A stretch of 7,850 nucleotides of DNA, from the NCBI GenBank assembly GCA_025360985.1, contig JANYBA010000153.1, positions 1 through 7,850 of the forward strand. Direction: 5' to 3'. The notes beneath the pieces are model-generated. The model worked only from the letters and a program-made list of their open reading frames with translations. It ran no database searches and was not told where the DNA came from. This document shows, piece by piece, positions 7,362 to 7,850 of this stretch. Both the position numbers and the translations under genes were made by a program. Positions within the stretch are counted from its first letter, which is position 1. Each line of letters opens with the position of its first letter. Source of the DNA: Gammaproteobacteria bacterium. GTDB taxonomy: Bacteria; Pseudomonadota; Gammaproteobacteria; Xanthomonadales; Xanthomonadaceae.

Positions 7362-7370
7362 ACATGGCCA
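7341..7370 (+). other. Possible RNA hairpin around the gmd stop codon
   Basis: TGGCC-C-ATG (7341-7349) can pair with CATGGCCA (7363-7370), giving eight base pairs with one bulged C (7346) and a 13-nt loop that holds the TGA of gmd. No run of T follows, so it does not look like an intrinsic terminator. It could be an mRNA processing or stability element, or chance in GC-rich DNA. Confidence 0.22.
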
Positions 7371-7401
7371 CGGGCCGCCGCGCTGCAGTGGGGCGATAAC
7401 C
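7362..7401 (+). other. Short gap between gmd and the WcaF-like gene, with an 11-codon ATG frame
   Basis: This 40-nt spacer is the largest gap in the window. It contains an ATG at 7364 that opens 11 codons (MATGRRAAVGR) and ends in TAA at 7397-7399, two bases before the TTG start of the next gene. I see no sigma70-like promoter and no terminator. A GTGGGG run at 7388-7393 lies 8 nt before that TTG and may be its weak ribosome site. Confidence 0.25.
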
Positions 7402-7850
7402 TTGGCGCTCGACATCCAGGCGGCCAGGACCGCGCGGCCCTACTCGAGATCGGAATACGCCGGGCGAATCCTGTGGACGCTGGCCTGGCCCTTGTTCCGG
7501 TTCAGTCCGCGGCCCTTGTTCGGCTGGCGACGGTTCCTGCTGCGCTGCTTCGGCGCCAGCGTCGGGCGGAACGTGCACGTGTATCCGAGCGTAAGCGTGG
7601 AAATCCCCTGGAACCTGCGCATTGGCGACGAATCGAGCATCGGCGAGAACGTGCTGGTCTACAGCCTCGGTCCGGTCGAGATCGGCGCTCGTTCCACGGT
7701 GTCGCACAACGCCCATCTTTGCGCAGGCAGCCATGACTATCGGGACCCGGCCTTGCCGTTGCTGCGCCTGCCGATCCGGATCGGATCGGATGCCTGGATC
7801 TGCGCGCAAAGCTTCATCGGCCCGGGTGTCGTGATTGGCGACGGCGCGGT
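7402..7850 (+). CDS. wcaF: WcaF-like O-acetyltransferase, left-handed beta-helix (hexapeptide repeat) family, 3' end outside the window
   Basis: The frame runs from a TTG at 7402 to the window edge and gives 149 residues without a stop. The N-terminal ~50 residues (LDIQAARTARPYSR, then RILWTLAWPLFRFSPRPLFGWRRFLLR) match the basic and aromatic leader of WcaF-type colanic acid acetyltransferases. From about residue 52, hexapeptide-like repeats of a left-handed beta-helix follow: GASVGRNVHVYP, LRIGDESSIGENVLVYS, VEIGARSTVSHNA. Then comes the loop CAGSHDYRDP with the likely catalytic H111, and further coils IRIGSDAWICAQSFIGPGVVIGDGAV. Such enzymes are cytosolic trimers that move acetyl from acetyl-CoA to a sugar hydroxyl. 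In E. coli, WcaF is assigned to colanic acid. Here the target would be a sugar of this locus's repeat unit. No in-frame ATG lies between the upstream gene and the leader motif, so TTG is the best start. The acceptor is unknown. Confidence 0.82.
   Translation, partial: MALDIQAARTARPYSRSEYAGRILWTLAWPLFRFSPRPLFGWRRFLLRCFGASVGRNVHVYPSVSVEIPWNLRIGDESSIGENVLVYSLGPVEIGARSTVSHNAHLCAGSHDYRDPALPLLRLPIRIGSDAWICAQSFIGPGVVIGDGA

Noticed and set aside
6363..7415. Antisense 350-codon open frame covering gmd
   Set aside because: It mirrors the gmd codon structure and has no family motif. The + strand gene is clear.
1..7850. Mobile elements, CRISPR arrays, tRNA or rRNA genes, defence or toxin genes
   Set aside because: I saw no transposase-like protein, spaced direct repeats, tRNA-like clover leaf or inverted terminal repeats. 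All coding space is taken by polysaccharide genes.

Overview
This GC-rich window reads as one stretch of a surface- or exopolysaccharide biosynthesis locus, with every recognisable gene on the + strand. The base composition, the G/C-rich third codon positions and the style of the proteins suggest a Gram-negative, high-GC Pseudomonadota (gamma or beta class, possibly Xanthomonadales-like). That placement is a weak inference, because no ribosomal RNA or taxon marker is present.

Layout from left to right: (1) the C-terminal end of a family 2 glycosyltransferase (2-364); (2) a family 4 (GT-B) glycosyltransferase with a TTG start (384-1499); (3) a multi-pass acyltransferase-3 (OafA-like) membrane protein (1486-2667); (4) a second GT4 (2664-3842); (5) a polytopic Wzy/O-antigen-ligase-like membrane protein (3842-5263); (6) a third GT4 (5263-6387); (7) a GDP-mannose 4,6-dehydratase-family SDR enzyme (6384-7361); (8) the N-terminal part of a WcaF-like left-handed beta-helix acetyltransferase, again with a TTG start, cut by the window end (7402-7850). 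Five consecutive junctions overlap by 1, 4 or 14 nt, so genes 2 to 7 look like one translationally coupled operon. The only gaps are 19 nt (365-383) and 40 nt (7362-7401). No stretch over 300 bases lacks a gene.

How the genes plausibly work together: the Gmd-like enzyme makes a GDP-4-keto-6-deoxyhexose intermediate. The GT2 and three GT4 enzymes add sugars to a lipid-linked repeat unit on the cytoplasmic face. The WcaF-like enzyme, probably in the cytosol, and the membrane acyltransferase, probably across the membrane, add O-acyl groups. The Wzy-like protein joins repeat units in the periplasm. The initiating phosphoglycosyltransferase, the Wzx flippase, the Wza/Wzc export proteins and the reductase or aminotransferase expected after Gmd are not in the window. 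Each protein belongs to a known family. The structure of the glycan is unknown, and I see no sign of an unprecedented type of system. The more unusual details are the Ser-Gly-Glu active-site signature in the Gmd-like enzyme, two TTG starts that each follow a tiny ATG reading frame, and a hairpin around the gmd stop codon.
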